A stretch of DNA of 64,000 nucleotides from JAJDTQ01 sp963422385 (GCA_963422385.1 OY729432.1:3286001-3350000); one strand, 5' to 3'. Positions 50,258 to 59,901 are shown, counted from the stretch's first letter. Notes: generated from the letters alone by a model not told the origin. A program made the numbers and translations.

Positions 50258-51406
50258 TCACTCGGCGGCGCCGGCCTGGCGGATTATCATGTCGTCGAGC
50301 TCGTCCTTGAGGCGCGGAAGGATCTCGTCGTAGGGAAAGGCGCCCAGCGCCGCGCTGCCGCGCTTGAGGTTGACGAACCGGGGGCCGCACCACAGCCCGA
50401 GGTCGGCGTCGTCGGTTTCGCCGGGTCCGTTGACGCGGCAACCCATGACCGCGATGGTAATGGCGTGTTCGGCGGCGTAGGAGGTCATCTCCTTGACCTG
50501 CTGCGCCAGCTCCACGAAGTTTTCGTTCTCCACTCGCGAGCAGCTCGGGCAACTGATGATGTTCAGGGTGTCGCGGCCGTAGTCCACGACGCTGCGCACC
50601 CGGCCTTCCGCGATGTCCGAGAGAATGTCGCGTCCGGCGGCGATCTCCTCGGATTTCTGCGGATTGGGGACGGTCAGCGACACCCGGACGGTGTCGCCGA
50701 TGCCCCGGCTGATGAGTTGCTCGAAGGCGACGCGCGTCTTGATGATCCCGTCCGGCGGCAATCCCGCCTCGGTGACGCCGAGATGGAGCGGCACGTCCGG
50801 GCGTTCGGCCGCGAACCGCCTGTTCACCTCGACGACCTTGGCCGGATCGGAATCCTTGAGCGAGACGCAGTAGCGTGTATAGCCCAGGCTGTCCAGCAGT
50901 TCGCAGTGCTCCCAGGCGCTGGCCAGCATGGGCGAGATGGAGTCGTCCTCGGGAAACTTTTCCTGCTGTTCCGGATCCACCGAGCCGCAGTTGACCCCGA
51001 CGCGCATGGCGCAGTCGTTGGCCGTCGCCACCTCCACCAGGAACTTGACCTTGTCCTGCCAGGGTTTCTGCCGCTCGTGGTGGTAGAGGTGGCCGGGGTT
51101 ATAGCGGATCTTGTCCACGTGGGGCGCCACGGCGCTCGCGAGCCGGTAGTTCTCCTGAAGGTCCACCGACAGGTTGGCTTCGGTGGCGCGGCGTATCTCC
51201 GCCAATGCCGCCGCATCCTTCTTGCTGTCCACGGCGATGCGGACCACGTCGGCCCCGGCCTGGACGAGGTCGTTGACCTGTGTCACCGTGGCCGCGACAT
51301 CCTGGGTATGGGTCGCGCACATGCTCTGAACCGCGATGGGATGATCGCCTCCGATCACGGTTGCGCCGATACGGACGGCACGAGTGGGGTTTCGTGGCAG
51401 CTTCAC
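50258..51406 (-). CDS. ispG: 4-hydroxy-3-methylbut-2-enyl-diphosphate synthase
   Basis: 382 residues, usual size for bacterial GcpE/IspG. The [4Fe-4S] ligands are Cys286 and Cys289 (CPSCSR), Cys323 (GCRVNGPGE) with Glu330. The TIM-barrel half begins with RAVRIGATVIGGDHPIAVQSM and contains the KIRYNPGHL segment. Penultimate step of the MEP pathway to isoprenoids; ferredoxin- or flavodoxin-dependent. Operon with dus and maf on the minus strand. The 252-base gap to prc (51407-51658) holds a short direct repeat (CGAAGCGTACC at 51471 and 51488) near its left edge. Confidence 0.95.
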   Translation of the reverse strand: MKLPRNPTRAVRIGATVIGGDHPIAVQSMCATHTQDVAATVTQVNDLVQAGADVVRIAVDSKKDAAALAEIRRATEANLSVDLQENYRLASAVAPHVDKIRYNPGHLYHHERQKPWQDKVKFLVEVATANDCAMRVGVNCGSVDPEQQEKFPEDDSISPMLASAWEHCELLDSLGYTRYCVSLKDSDPAKVVEVNRRFAAERPDVPLHLGVTEAGLPPDGIIKTRVAFEQLISRGIGDTVRVSLTVPNPQKSEEIAAGRDILSDIAEGRVRSVVDYGRDTLNIISCPSCSRVENENFVELAQQVKEMTSYAAEHAITIAVMGCRVNGPGETDDADLGLWCGPRFVNLKRGSAALGAFPYDEILPRLKDELDDMIIRQAGAAE

Positions 51407-51658
51407 GGATTCCGCTCCTTCGAGGCAGACCGGGCCTTGAACCTCAATGAGATCTCAAGCGCACTGAACTCCGAAGCGTACCAAGCCTCGAAGCGTACCG
51501 AGGAATTGTTTCAAGGCTAACGTGAAAGCCTTTCCGAAGCAACGACCCTTCCGGAACGACTGGTGTTCCGCGAAACGACAACGCGCCTTGATGGGGGGCA
51601 GACGTTCGTCTAGACTGATCAATGTAGACCGGGGTCGCCCGGTCGTGAAAGACAACCC

Positions 51659-53776
51659 GTGTATCATTCACGTCCACGCATCACGCGACGCCTGATAACC
51701 GCGGTCTCGGTTCTTTGGTTGCTGACCGGCCTGGTCTGGGCCCAACAGGCGGCCGAGCCGGCGCTGGCGGATCTGTCGCCGGACCGCCGCCAGGGGGTCA
51801 TCGGGACGGAGATCCTCGACAAGCTCACCAACGGTCACTACAAGTCCATCACATTGAACGATCAGACCTCCGGCAGGATCTTCGACTCCTATCTCGCAGC
51901 CATGGATCCCGCGCGAAGTTATTTCCGGGCCGCGGACATCGAAGAATTCGGGCCCCTCAGGACACGGTTGGATGACCTGCTCAAGAGCGGAGACCTGGAC
52001 CCCGCGTTCAGGATCTTCAATCGCTATCGGCAGCGGCTGGCCGAACGCCTCCGGTTTGTGATCCGCATCATCGATGAGGACTTCGACACCCTGGATTTCG
52101 AGAAGGAGGAGAGCCTCGCACGGCAGAATGACGCCTGGGCGCCGTCCGTGGCCGGGCTTCGGGCGCGTTGGCGCAGGCAGCTCAAGGGAGACGTGTTGAA
52201 CCGCACGCTGGCAGGAAACAGACGGGAGGATGTCCGCAAGGCGCTCCGGCGGCGTTACGGCAACCAACTGACTCGTCTGGCCCAGACCAACAAGGCCGAT
52301 GCGTTTCGCGTGTACATCAACGCATTCCTTCGGGCCATTGATCCCCATACCGCATATTTTCCGCCTCATCAGAGTGAGAACTTCAACATACACATGAGCT
52401 TGTCCCTGGAGGGCATCGGCGCCGTGCTGCAAGCGGACGGCGAAAGCGTCAAGGTGCTGCGGCTGGTTGCCGGCGGACCTGCCGACAAGGCCGGTGACCT
52501 GCAGCCCGGGGACCGTATCGTCGGTGTCGCACAGGGCGAGGAAGGGGGGATGGTGGACATCCTGGGGATGCGCCTGGACGAGGTCGTCTCTCTGATTCGC
52601 GGGCCCAGGGAAACCACGGTCCGTCTCGATATCATTCCCCAGGTCAGCATCACGGAGGAACGAAGGATCATCAGGATCGTTCGCAACAAGGTCGATCTCG
52701 AGGATCAGCAGGCCAGCAGCAGGGTCATGGATGTCAAACTCGAGGAACGCACGGAGAAGATCGGCGTCATCAGGTTGCCGACCTTCTACGTGGACTTCGT
52801 CGCGCTTCGAGCCGGAGATCCCGACTACAAGAGCACGGCCGGAGACGTCAGACGGTTGATTGCGGAATTGAAGGAGGCCGGGGTCGACGGGCTGGTCATC
52901 GATCTTCGGGACAACGGTGGCGGAGCGCTTCAGGAAGCCATCAAGCTCGTGGGCCTGTTCATCAATAGAGGTCCGGTAGTGCAGGTCCGTGACGGCCGGG
53001 GGGTCATCCGCGTTCACTCGGACACGGATCCGGGCGTCATCTACCGCGGCCCGCTGGCGGTCTTGGTGAACCGTCTCAGCGCCTCGGCGTCGGAGATTTT
53101 CGCCGGAGCCGTTCAGGACTACGGCAGGGGGCTGGTGTTGGGTGGGCAGACCTTCGGCAAAGGGACGGTGCAGACCCTCATTCCGATTCGCCGGGGACAC
53201 CTGAAGCTTACCCAGGCCAAGTTCTACAGGATCTCCGGGGAAAGCACCCAGCACCGTGGCGTGATCCCCGATATCGAGCTTCCGGGCGTCATCGACAAGA
53301 CGAAAGTGGGCGAAAGCTCGCTGGACAACGCCCTCGCGTGGGACTCCATCGACAAGACCCGGTATTCCCGGGCCGGAGGGACCGCGCCGTACCTTCGAAC
53401 CCTGGCGGCAAGGCACCGGCGACGCGTGAACGCGGACCCCGACTTCGCCCACCTCAAGGCGCGAATCGCGCGTCTCGAAAAGGAGCGGGGGGAGACCACC
53501 GTCTCGCTGAGCGAGAAGACGCGGAGAGCAAGAAAAAAGAGCGAAGACCTCCGGGAGCTCGAAAGCGAGAACACCCGACGCCTCGCCAAGGGCGAGAAGC
53601 CCTTCGCCAGCTTTGCCGAGTTGGAGGCCTACAACGAGAAAAAAACCGCCGCCGCGTCATCGAGGGACGACCCGATACTCGACGAGACCGTTCATGTTCT
53701 TGCCGATTTCATCGAGTTGACCCGTGCGCCGGCGGTCTCCACCCAAGTCTCGCCGTATGCACCGAAGGGTACGTGA
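51659..53776 (+). CDS. prc: Carboxy-terminal (tail-specific) processing protease
   Basis: 705 residues from GTG 51659. Signal peptide: RRLITAVSVLWLLTGLVWAQ followed by the mature start QAAEPALADL. The N-terminal helical domain includes AIDPHTAYFPPHQSENFNI, then PDZ (about 240-330, GPADKAGDLQPGDRIVGVAQ) and the S41 domain with GLVIDLRDNGGGAL, catalytic Ser476 (NRLSASASEIFAG) and Lys501 (GQTFGKGTVQ), spaced 25 apart as in E. coli Prc. The C-terminal DUF3340-like part is charged. Periplasmic protease trimming membrane-associated or tagged proteins. Intact. Confidence 0.94.
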   Translation: MYHSRPRITRRLITAVSVLWLLTGLVWAQQAAEPALADLSPDRRQGVIGTEILDKLTNGHYKSITLNDQTSGRIFDSYLAAMDPARSYFRAADIEEFGPLRTRLDDLLKSGDLDPAFRIFNRYRQRLAERLRFVIRIIDEDFDTLDFEKEESLARQNDAWAPSVAGLRARWRRQLKGDVLNRTLAGNRREDVRKALRRRYGNQLTRLAQTNKADAFRVYINAFLRAIDPHTAYFPPHQSENFNIHMSLSLEGIGAVLQADGESVKVLRLVAGGPADKAGDLQPGDRIVGVAQGEEGGMVDILGMRLDEVVSLIRGPRETTVRLDIIPQVSITEERRIIRIVRNKVDLEDQQASSRVMDVKLEERTEKIGVIRLPTFYVDFVALRAGDPDYKSTAGDVRRLIAELKEAGVDGLVIDLRDNGGGALQEAIKLVGLFINRGPVVQVRDGRGVIRVHSDTDPGVIYRGPLAVLVNRLSASASEIFAGAVQDYGRGLVLGGQTFGKGTVQTLIPIRRGHLKLTQAKFYRISGESTQHRGVIPDIELPGVIDKTKVGESSLDNALAWDSIDKTRYSRAGGTAPYLRTLAARHRRRVNADPDFAHLKARIARLEKERGETTVSLSEKTRRARKKSEDLRELESENTRRLAKGEKPFASFAELEAYNEKKTAAASSRDDPILDETVHVLADFIELTRAPAVSTQVSPYAPKGT

Positions 53777-53822
53777 GCGGGTTCCGTTATCCTGCCCGGC
53801 CGTTCGGCCCGAAGGACGCCGG

Positions 53823-54611
53823 CTATTCGCCGCCGTTGACGTCCACCACCGCAGCGTTGACGAATGAGGCCGCGTCGGAAGCCAGGAACAGCGCGACGCC
53901 GGCCACCTCGTCGGGTTTTCCGTGCCGCCCCAGCGCAATGTTCTCCAGTCCCTCCGGCTCCATTCGCGCGAGGCTCGTGCCGCCCGGCCGGGGCGTGTCG
54001 ATGATCCCCGGGGCCACCGCGTTCACCCGCACCTCCGGCCCCCACTGGTTCGCCATGTGAAAGGTCAGGTTCATGACCGCAGCCTTGGCCGTACCGTAGG
54101 CGGCCATGTTCGGGCGTTCGTGCTTGGTCGAGCGGCCGGATATGGAGCCGATATTCACGATGGCGCCCTTGCCTCGTTCCTTCATGTGCGGCACAACGGC
54201 CTTGGAGCACAGGAAAGCGGTCTTGACGTTGACGTTGTAGGCCCCCATGAAGTCCTCGGGTGCGAGCTCCAGCAACGGCCCGCGCTGAAACGCCGGCATG
54301 GACGGGTTTCGGCTGTAGGAACCCCCTGCGACGTTCAGGAGCGCATCGATGCGTCCGAACCGATCAAGGGTTGCGGCCACCAGATCTCTGACCTGACCCT
54401 CCTCGGAGACGTCCACCGCAAGGCCCGCGGCGCTGACGCCCAGGGCCTCGACCTCCTGGACCACCGGCGGGATGGATTCCGGCGGGAGGGAGGCGATCAT
54501 GACGTTGGAGCCCGCCTGGGCGAAGGCCAGCGCGCAGCAGCGGCCGATGCCGCCGCTGCCGCCGGTGATGATGGTGGTGCGTCCTTTCATGGAGAAGCGT
54601 GAAAGATCCAT
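53823..54611 (-). CDS. Short-chain dehydrogenase/reductase
   Basis: 262 residues from ATG 54611 (MDLSRFSMKGRTTIITGG); the longer frame from 54704 is rejected. TGGSGGIG cofactor motif, NVAGGSYS in place of NNAG, NIGSISGR for the Ser, YGTAKAA for Tyr and Lys. The N-terminal MDLSRFSMKGR and the long substrate loop (SRNPSMPAFQRGPLLELAPE) resemble 2,4-dienoyl-CoA reductase-like SDRs. Downstream of the NMT1-type protein gene on the same strand with a 28-base gap. Confidence 0.9.
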   Translation of the reverse strand: MDLSRFSMKGRTTIITGGSGGIGRCCALAFAQAGSNVMIASLPPESIPPVVQEVEALGVSAAGLAVDVSEEGQVRDLVAATLDRFGRIDALLNVAGGSYSRNPSMPAFQRGPLLELAPEDFMGAYNVNVKTAFLCSKAVVPHMKERGKGAIVNIGSISGRSTKHERPNMAAYGTAKAAVMNLTFHMANQWGPEVRVNAVAPGIIDTPRPGGTSLARMEPEGLENIALGRHGKPDEVAGVALFLASDAASFVNAAVVDVNGGE

Positions 54612-54639
54612 GGGGTTTCCTTCCTTGGAGGGTTCGGCG

Positions 54640-55563
54640 TCAGCCTTCCCACAGGTGGCTGAACCGCACCGCGACCACGTCCTCGTACGATACGGGTGCG
54701 GCAAGCAGGCCGATGTCCCGGGCGAACCGGTTCATGCTCGATATCACGGGTTCCGGAATCCGGGGATCGTAGTAGGGGACGTCGCGTTCGATGAGGGTGG
54801 CGATGAGCCCCGCCTCCTCGGGCGGATACAACGCCTTGCCCACGTCCGCGGCCAGCCGGGGGTTCTCCACCAGTGCCCGTTGGGTCTTGACCAGCGCCCG
54901 GACCGCGGCAGCGGTGGCATCGGGGTTGCCGGCAATCACCCGGTCCGAGGTAATCAGCGCGGGGAAGGTGTAGCCCCGGGCCTCCGCGGGTCCCTCACCG
55001 CGCCGGATGTCCAGCACGATGGTGCCGGCGCCCTGGCGCACGGCGACCTCCGCCCCCATGCCGTTGGCCCAGAAGCCGTCGATGACGCCTTCGGACAGGG
55101 CCTTGGCGGCGGTCACGCCGAAGGAGACGCCGGCGGCGGTGGCGCCCGGGACCGGCTGGATCCGGATCTTGTCGGCCTCGGGGTCCAGGCCGGCAGCCGT
55201 CAGCAGCCGCTTGAGCCCCAGGTCGACCCCCGGCGCCGCGCCGATGCGAAGGCCCTTGATGGCCTCGATGTCACCGCGCCTGACGTTCAGATCCGACCGC
55301 AGCACCAGAAACCAGTACATGTGCCGTGCCAGCGCGGCCAGCAGCTTGGCCCCTTTCCAGTCCGGGAACGCGGTCAGGGTGGCGTGGGACGAGGCAGCCA
55401 CGAAGTCCAGCTCGTGGTCCCTCAGCGCCTCGAAGGTCTTGGGTACCGGAAAGATGAGCTCCAGCTCCATGTCCAGCCCCTCGGCCTTGAAGAAGCCGAG
55501 CTCCACCGCCGCGATCGCGGGGAAGTAGGAATTCGAAACGAAATCCGGAAGTCCTAGTCGCAT
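54640..55563 (-). CDS. NMT1/SsuA-type substrate-binding protein without signal peptide
   Basis: 307 residues, beginning MRLGLPDFVSNSYFPAIAAV and ELGFFKAEGLDMELELIF, the NMT1/THI5-like fold of ABC-transporter binding proteins for sulfonates, aromatic acids or pyrimidines. PVPKTFEALRDHELDFVAAS, GTIVLDIRRGEGPAEARGY and RIPEPVISSMNRFARDIGLL continue the family pattern. No signal sequence or lipobox precedes the domain, and no permease or ATPase of this type is adjacent. It may be a cytoplasmic sensor, or its transport partners lie elsewhere. Located between UbiD and an SDR. Confidence 0.85.
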   Translation of the reverse strand: MRLGLPDFVSNSYFPAIAAVELGFFKAEGLDMELELIFPVPKTFEALRDHELDFVAASSHATLTAFPDWKGAKLLAALARHMYWFLVLRSDLNVRRGDIEAIKGLRIGAAPGVDLGLKRLLTAAGLDPEADKIRIQPVPGATAAGVSFGVTAAKALSEGVIDGFWANGMGAEVAVRQGAGTIVLDIRRGEGPAEARGYTFPALITSDRVIAGNPDATAAAVRALVKTQRALVENPRLAADVGKALYPPEEAGLIATLIERDVPYYDPRIPEPVISSMNRFARDIGLLAAPVSYEDVVAVRFSHLWEG

Positions 55564-55680
55564 GGGTGTCCTTTCACGGGATGTATGGGTTCATGGGTTC
55601 GGGTCAGGGTGTACCGGATTCACCGCCCGGATGCAAAATCGACACGGGGAATGCCCGGCACGACCCGGTTCGCCAGCGTC

Positions 55681-57126
55681 TCAACTCCAGTACGTCGTCC
55701 GGTCCACCGGGACCGCTTCCACCACCTCCCGTGGCACGAAGTCTTCGAGACGGATACGTTTCAACGCTTCCTCGGGGCACCTGGACACTGGCGAGAAGGG
55801 CCGATCCAGCGGCCGCGTGGCGTCCACGATCATCGCCGAGGTGCGGATGCCCTCGTCCATGGAGGGATCGATCAAGGGGCCGCGCATGAGGTCGGTGATG
55901 AGCGACACCTGGCGGTGCGGCTGGACCCGCGTGGCCAGCGCCCAGAGGATCTCGGTGGGATTGTAGACGTCGATGTCGTCGTCGAAGATGAACACGTGCT
56001 TGCACTGGTCGAAGCTCAACGCGGCGGCCGCCGCCCGGCCGGGGTCTCCCTCCGACATCTTCTTCATGGCGATGAATACGTTCATCAGGGCGTGGCGGCC
56101 GTTCTTGCACACCGCCGTCACCCCGGGCACGGCCTCGCGGCAGCGGCGCAGGTACGCCCCCTCCCGCGCCAGGTCCATCCACGGCTTGTCGCCGTCCGGG
56201 GTGATGACGGACTGGTGGATGGCGTCCCCGCGGCGGGTGACGGCGCGCACTTCCAGGGCGGCTGCCTGCCGGAAGCCCTGGGGCCCCACGTAGCCGTGGA
56301 CCTCCCCGAAGGGTCCCTCCACCACCCGCTTGCCGGGCATCAGCGCCCCCTCGATGATGATCTCCGCGTCCGCCGGCACCATCAACCGGTCGCCGAAGGT
56401 CTCGGACGGAGTGAGCCGCAGCGGCTCCCGCAGGTAGCCGCCGATGATATCGAGCTCGTCGGCCTCGAACGGTCCGCGGTAGCAGGCGCCGATGTTGAAC
56501 GCGGGATGATGTCCGGTCACCGCGGCTACCGGGCACTCCTCTCCGTTCTCCTCGTAGTCGCGGAAGATGCGCCACATGTGCTGCAAGGACAGGTAGAAGC
56601 CGGTGTGGTTTCGGTCCTTCACCTCCATGCGGTGATAGGACACGTTGTACACGCCGGACGTGCGGTCGCGGCCGAGGCTGGGCATGTCGATGTAGGGGCC
56701 GCCGTCCAGGGCGTGGTGGCGCATCACCGGCAACTCGAAGAGGTCCACTGCCGAACCTCGCCGGACCACCTCCTTGACCGGGGCCTCCGCCGGCTCCACC
56801 ACCAGTGGCGGGATCGGGTTGGCCTCCCGGCGCAGGCACTCCAGCGCCAGCTCGGCGCGGGTCGTCTCCGGCGGTACATCCAGGGCGGTCTGGAACTTGC
56901 CCATGGAGACCTCGCAGTTCATCGCGAGCCGGACCTCGGAGGGTTTCCCGTGGAGACCTTGGGGATGCTCGAAGAGCAGCGCCGGGAACTGTTTCCGGTG
57001 CGCCAACTGTGCCACCAGGGCGGACACGTCGTGACGCGCCGGGTTCACCGGCCGGTTTACGTGGACCACTTCTCCGGGTCCGAGGCGCTGGAGGTCGTCC
57101 AGAAACGTGCGGAGACTTTTCGCCAT
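55681..57126 (-). CDS. UbiD-family decarboxylase
   Basis: 481 residues from ATG 57126 (MAKSLRTFLDDLQRLGPGEV). Conserved UbiD stretches: PALLFEHPQGL, RREANPIPPLVVEPAEAPVK, and AFNIGACYRGPFEADELDI, then EGPFGEVHGYVGPQGF (active-site Glu region), HQSVITPDGDKPWMDL and TEILWALATRVQPHRQ near the end. Enzymes of this family use prenylated FMN for reversible decarboxylation of aromatic or alpha,beta-unsaturated acids. The prFMN-making UbiX is not in the window. Sits with SDR genes, suggesting a ring- or side-chain-degradation step. Confidence 0.92.
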   Translation of the reverse strand: MAKSLRTFLDDLQRLGPGEVVHVNRPVNPARHDVSALVAQLAHRKQFPALLFEHPQGLHGKPSEVRLAMNCEVSMGKFQTALDVPPETTRAELALECLRREANPIPPLVVEPAEAPVKEVVRRGSAVDLFELPVMRHHALDGGPYIDMPSLGRDRTSGVYNVSYHRMEVKDRNHTGFYLSLQHMWRIFRDYEENGEECPVAAVTGHHPAFNIGACYRGPFEADELDIIGGYLREPLRLTPSETFGDRLMVPADAEIIIEGALMPGKRVVEGPFGEVHGYVGPQGFRQAAALEVRAVTRRGDAIHQSVITPDGDKPWMDLAREGAYLRRCREAVPGVTAVCKNGRHALMNVFIAMKKMSEGDPGRAAAAALSFDQCKHVFIFDDDIDVYNPTEILWALATRVQPHRQVSLITDLMRGPLIDPSMDEGIRTSAMIVDATRPLDRPFSPVSRCPEEALKRIRLEDFVPREVVEAVPVDRTTYWS

Positions 57127-57154
57127 GAGCGTGTCCTCGTATCGGCCGGCGGCG

Positions 57155-57191
57155 CTGTGCAGGGGCGGGTCTGAAACCCGCCCCTGCACAG
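57155..57191. repeat. Palindromic repeat, 16-bp perfect stem
   Basis: CTGTGCAGGGGCGGGT (57155-57170) and its complement (57176-57191) enclose CTGAA. It lies in the 90 bases between the SDR stop and the UbiD start on the minus strand. Shares GGGCGGGTTTC-type core with 13315-13354 and 58013-58047. May attenuate or process the transcript between the SDR and UbiD genes. Confidence 0.7.
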
Positions 57192-57216
57192 TCACGTCCC
57201 GCGGGCTACGAGCCCG

Positions 57217-57963
57217 TCAGTGCAGGACGTCGCCGCCGTCCACCACGAGGGTCAGGCCGGTGACGAAGTCGCTGTCGGGAGAGGCCAGGTAGAGCAGAGC
57301 GCCGGTGAGGTCCTCCGGCACCTGGCGCCGCCGGATGGACCGCGCGCTCACGCGGCTCGCGGATAGCTCACCCGGCACGGTCTGCCCCTCGTGCTCCACC
57401 AGGCCCGGCGCGATGGCGTTGACGTTGATGCCGTACGCCCCAAGCTCCCGCGCCATGGAGCGGGTCATGCCCACGAGCGCGGACTTCGACGCGATGTAGT
57501 GAAGGAAGTTCGGCGTGCCCGCCATGACCGTGTTGGAGGAGATGTTGACGATCTTGCCGCCGTTCTGGTCCCGCATGTGGGGAAACACCGCCTTGGCGCA
57601 CAGGAAGACCCCCTTGATGTTCACTGCGGTCACCCGGTCCCACTCTTCCTCGGAGATCTCGTAGAACGGCCGCCGGTTGATGCCGAGGTAGATGGCGGCG
57701 TTGTTGACCAGGATGTCGATGCGCCCGAACGCGTCCATGGCTGTCTGCGCCATGCGCAGCGTGCCGTCCTCCCGGGAGACGTCCACCTCGACGCTTACGG
57801 CCTGCCCCCCGGTCCCTGCGATGGCCCTGGCCGCCGAGGAACCGTCCAGCACGTCCGCGATGACCACGCGGGCGCCTTCGGCCGCCAGCGCCTTGGCATA
57901 GACCGCGCCGATGTTGCGGGCGCCGCCGGTTACGATGGCGACCTTGTCCTCGATCCGTCCCAT
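57217..57963 (-). CDS. Short-chain dehydrogenase/reductase
   Basis: 248 residues from ATG 57963, with AGGAGGACGC upstream. TGGARNIG cofactor motif, ADVLD (acidic, NAD preference), VNNAAIYLG, NISSNTVMAG (Ser) and YIASKSALVGMTRSMARELG (Tyr, Lys). The C-terminus has the usual DFVTGLTLVVDGGDVLH. Classical SDR, possibly an aryl alcohol or diol dehydrogenase. It heads the minus-strand set SDR - UbiD - NMT1-type protein - SDR. Confidence 0.92.
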   Translation of the reverse strand: MGRIEDKVAIVTGGARNIGAVYAKALAAEGARVVIADVLDGSSAARAIAGTGGQAVSVEVDVSREDGTLRMAQTAMDAFGRIDILVNNAAIYLGINRRPFYEISEEEWDRVTAVNIKGVFLCAKAVFPHMRDQNGGKIVNISSNTVMAGTPNFLHYIASKSALVGMTRSMARELGAYGINVNAIAPGLVEHEGQTVPGELSASRVSARSIRRRQVPEDLTGALLYLASPDSDFVTGLTLVVDGGDVLH

Positions 57964-58012
57964 GCGTCCTCCTGTGAAAATCGGGAATATCACCTGCTGC
58001 GTCCGGCGCAGC

Positions 58013-58047
58013 CGTCGTGGGGGCGGGCTTCAAACCTGCCCGTGCCG
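58013..58047. repeat. Imperfect palindromic repeat
   Basis: GGGCGGGCTTCAAACCTGCCC (with flanking GTGG and CCGTGCCGGC) forms a 7-bp stem with one mismatch in its core. It belongs to the same family as the hairpins at 13315 and 57155. Located in the 256-base gap 57964-58219 before the FAD-protein cluster. I see nothing else in that gap. Confidence 0.5.
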
Positions 58048-58219
58048 GCCGTGGTCCAGGAGCCTGTCCGGGTAAGTGAATCGCAGCGAGAGGCAGGGAA
58101 AAGGAGGCCGTCAGCGGGCGGATTCGAGAGGAATATCGGGAATATCCGACGAAAATCCAACCGCAAACGGACCCATTCCCATGCCTGGCTGTAGATTCCT
58201 GCTTTACCCGGACAGGACA

Positions 58220-59863
58220 CTAGTCCACGGCCGCCGCGCGCTCGTTCATCTCCCGGAGCTGCCGCCGCAGGTCCAGCGGCTCCCACCAGAGCTTCAGGCC
58301 CAGGTCACGGGCGATGGTCTGGGCCGCGTTGTATCCCGGGGCGCCCGTGATGTTGCCGCCGGGGTGGCACGAGGAGCCGCACAGGTAGAGCCCCGAGACG
58401 GGCGTGCGGTACTGGGACCATCCCGGGAAGGGGCGGTTCTCCAGGGCCTGGTCGCCGGAATACTCGCCGACCATCCAGTCCCCCTCGTACATGTTGCGGT
58501 CGTGGCGCTCGATGTCCAGCGGCGTGGTGGAGTCGCGCGACAGGATGTTGTCGTCGGTGAGGTTGGGCGCGTATTGGCGCCACACACCGAGCTGTCGCTC
58601 GAACCACTCGGCCCTGGCCTTGTCCCAGTTGAGCGGATTGCCCCACAGGTTGTAGGAGGCGAGCTGCCACATGAACGCGGTGGCCTTGCCCGGCGGCGCC
58701 TGCGTGGGGTCGTGATGGGAAGGCGTGGCGCCGTTCATGAAGGGCTTGCGCGGCAGTTGTCCGGAACGACAGTCTTCGAACAGGTTGCGCAGATCCTCGT
58801 AGGTCTCCAGGCCGACGATGTGCATGAAGCCGTCGGCCACCTCCGGATGCTCGTCCTCGGTGACGTAGCGCGGCCGCTCGTTCAGGGCCAGATTGGTGGC
58901 GAAGATCGGGGTGGTCTTGGAAAAGCGGAAGCCCGCCGCTCTGGCGCTGAACTCCGGATCGAGATTCTCCGCCCCCACCAGCTTGATGAAGGTCTCCACC
59001 GGGTTGACGTTGGAGGCGATGAAGCGTTTGGCGTGCACCACCGTCCCGTCTTCCAGCACCACCGCGGCGGCGCGGCCCCGCTCTACCAGGATCCGCTCCA
59101 CCCCCACGGCCTCGATGTAGTCGACGCCGTTGTGTGACAGCATGTGCGCGAGGTTGTCGCCCAGGGCGTGGGAAGTGCCTCGGCAGAGCTGCGGGTTCAC
59201 CCCCCAGGCGATCATGGCGGGCACCAGATAGCCGGTGTTGGGCGCGTCCAGCTCGTAGCCCCGCATCACCGCCAGGAAGCCGATGAAGGCCCGCACCCGG
59301 GTATGCTCGAAGTGCTCCAGGATGAACTGTTCCGGCGTGGTGTCGAAGTAGCGCAGGTATTCCCGGCCCTCGGCCAGACCTTCCAGCAACGGCCGCTTCT
59401 CGCCCATGGGGATGGGCGGGCAATAGGTCTCCGGGAAGACGATGTTCCTGACCACCGGCTGCCAGCGGCTCCAGATGTCCCGGAACGCGACGGCGTCCTT
59501 CCGGGAATACTGCTCGATGGTGGCGACGGTCCGCTCGATGTCGGCGAACCAGCCCAGGTAGGTTCGGTCGAGGAAGTGCTGCACCACCCCGGGGTCGGGC
59601 TTGTAGTAGTGAATGCCCATGCGCTCCATCTCGAGGTCCTTGAACCAGGGCAGCATCATCAGGCCGCGGTGGAACACCGAGTGGATGTTGTACCAGAACC
59701 CCGGATAGTTCCGGTCCTCGTGGGAGTCGAGCCCCCCGCCCACTTCCATGTTCTTCTCGATGACGAGGATCTTCTGTCCGGACTTGCCCAGGTAGCCGGC
59801 GCAGACCATGCCGTTGTGGCCGGCGCCGATCACCACGCCGTCGTAATACAGCAACTTCGCCAT
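58220..59863 (-). CDS. FAD-dependent oxidoreductase (phytoene desaturase-like)
   Basis: 547 residues. The N-terminal dinucleotide fold is DGVVIGAGHNGMVCAGYLGK with VIEKNMEVGGGLDS, then a long substrate domain (WRQYAPNLTDDNILSRDSTT region) and the C-terminal FAD-clamp PVSGLYLCGSSCHPGGNITG plus APGYNAAQTIARDLG. This is the CrtI/NAD(P)-FAD oxidoreductase family that dehydrogenates or isomerises hydrophobic substrates. It lies 38 bases after the next homologous gene (59902) on the same strand, and the two look like partners or duplicated subunits. Substrate unknown. Confidence 0.9.
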   Translation of the reverse strand: MAKLLYYDGVVIGAGHNGMVCAGYLGKSGQKILVIEKNMEVGGGLDSHEDRNYPGFWYNIHSVFHRGLMMLPWFKDLEMERMGIHYYKPDPGVVQHFLDRTYLGWFADIERTVATIEQYSRKDAVAFRDIWSRWQPVVRNIVFPETYCPPIPMGEKRPLLEGLAEGREYLRYFDTTPEQFILEHFEHTRVRAFIGFLAVMRGYELDAPNTGYLVPAMIAWGVNPQLCRGTSHALGDNLAHMLSHNGVDYIEAVGVERILVERGRAAAVVLEDGTVVHAKRFIASNVNPVETFIKLVGAENLDPEFSARAAGFRFSKTTPIFATNLALNERPRYVTEDEHPEVADGFMHIVGLETYEDLRNLFEDCRSGQLPRKPFMNGATPSHHDPTQAPPGKATAFMWQLASYNLWGNPLNWDKARAEWFERQLGVWRQYAPNLTDDNILSRDSTTPLDIERHDRNMYEGDWMVGEYSGDQALENRPFPGWSQYRTPVSGLYLCGSSCHPGGNITGAPGYNAAQTIARDLGLKLWWEPLDLRRQLREMNERAAAVD

Positions 59864-59901
59864 GATTCACCTGCCTTCATGGATCAGCTCGCCAAGGCGA
59901 T

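Noticed and set aside
51471..51499. Operator formed by the CGAAGCGTACC direct repeat upstream of ispG
   Set aside because: Only two units with no promoter in register; too little to call a regulatory site.
48803..51520. A 905-codon open frame on the plus strand across maf, dus and ispG
   Set aside because: It is antisense to three well-supported genes. Long antisense frames are expected where third codon positions are almost all G or C.
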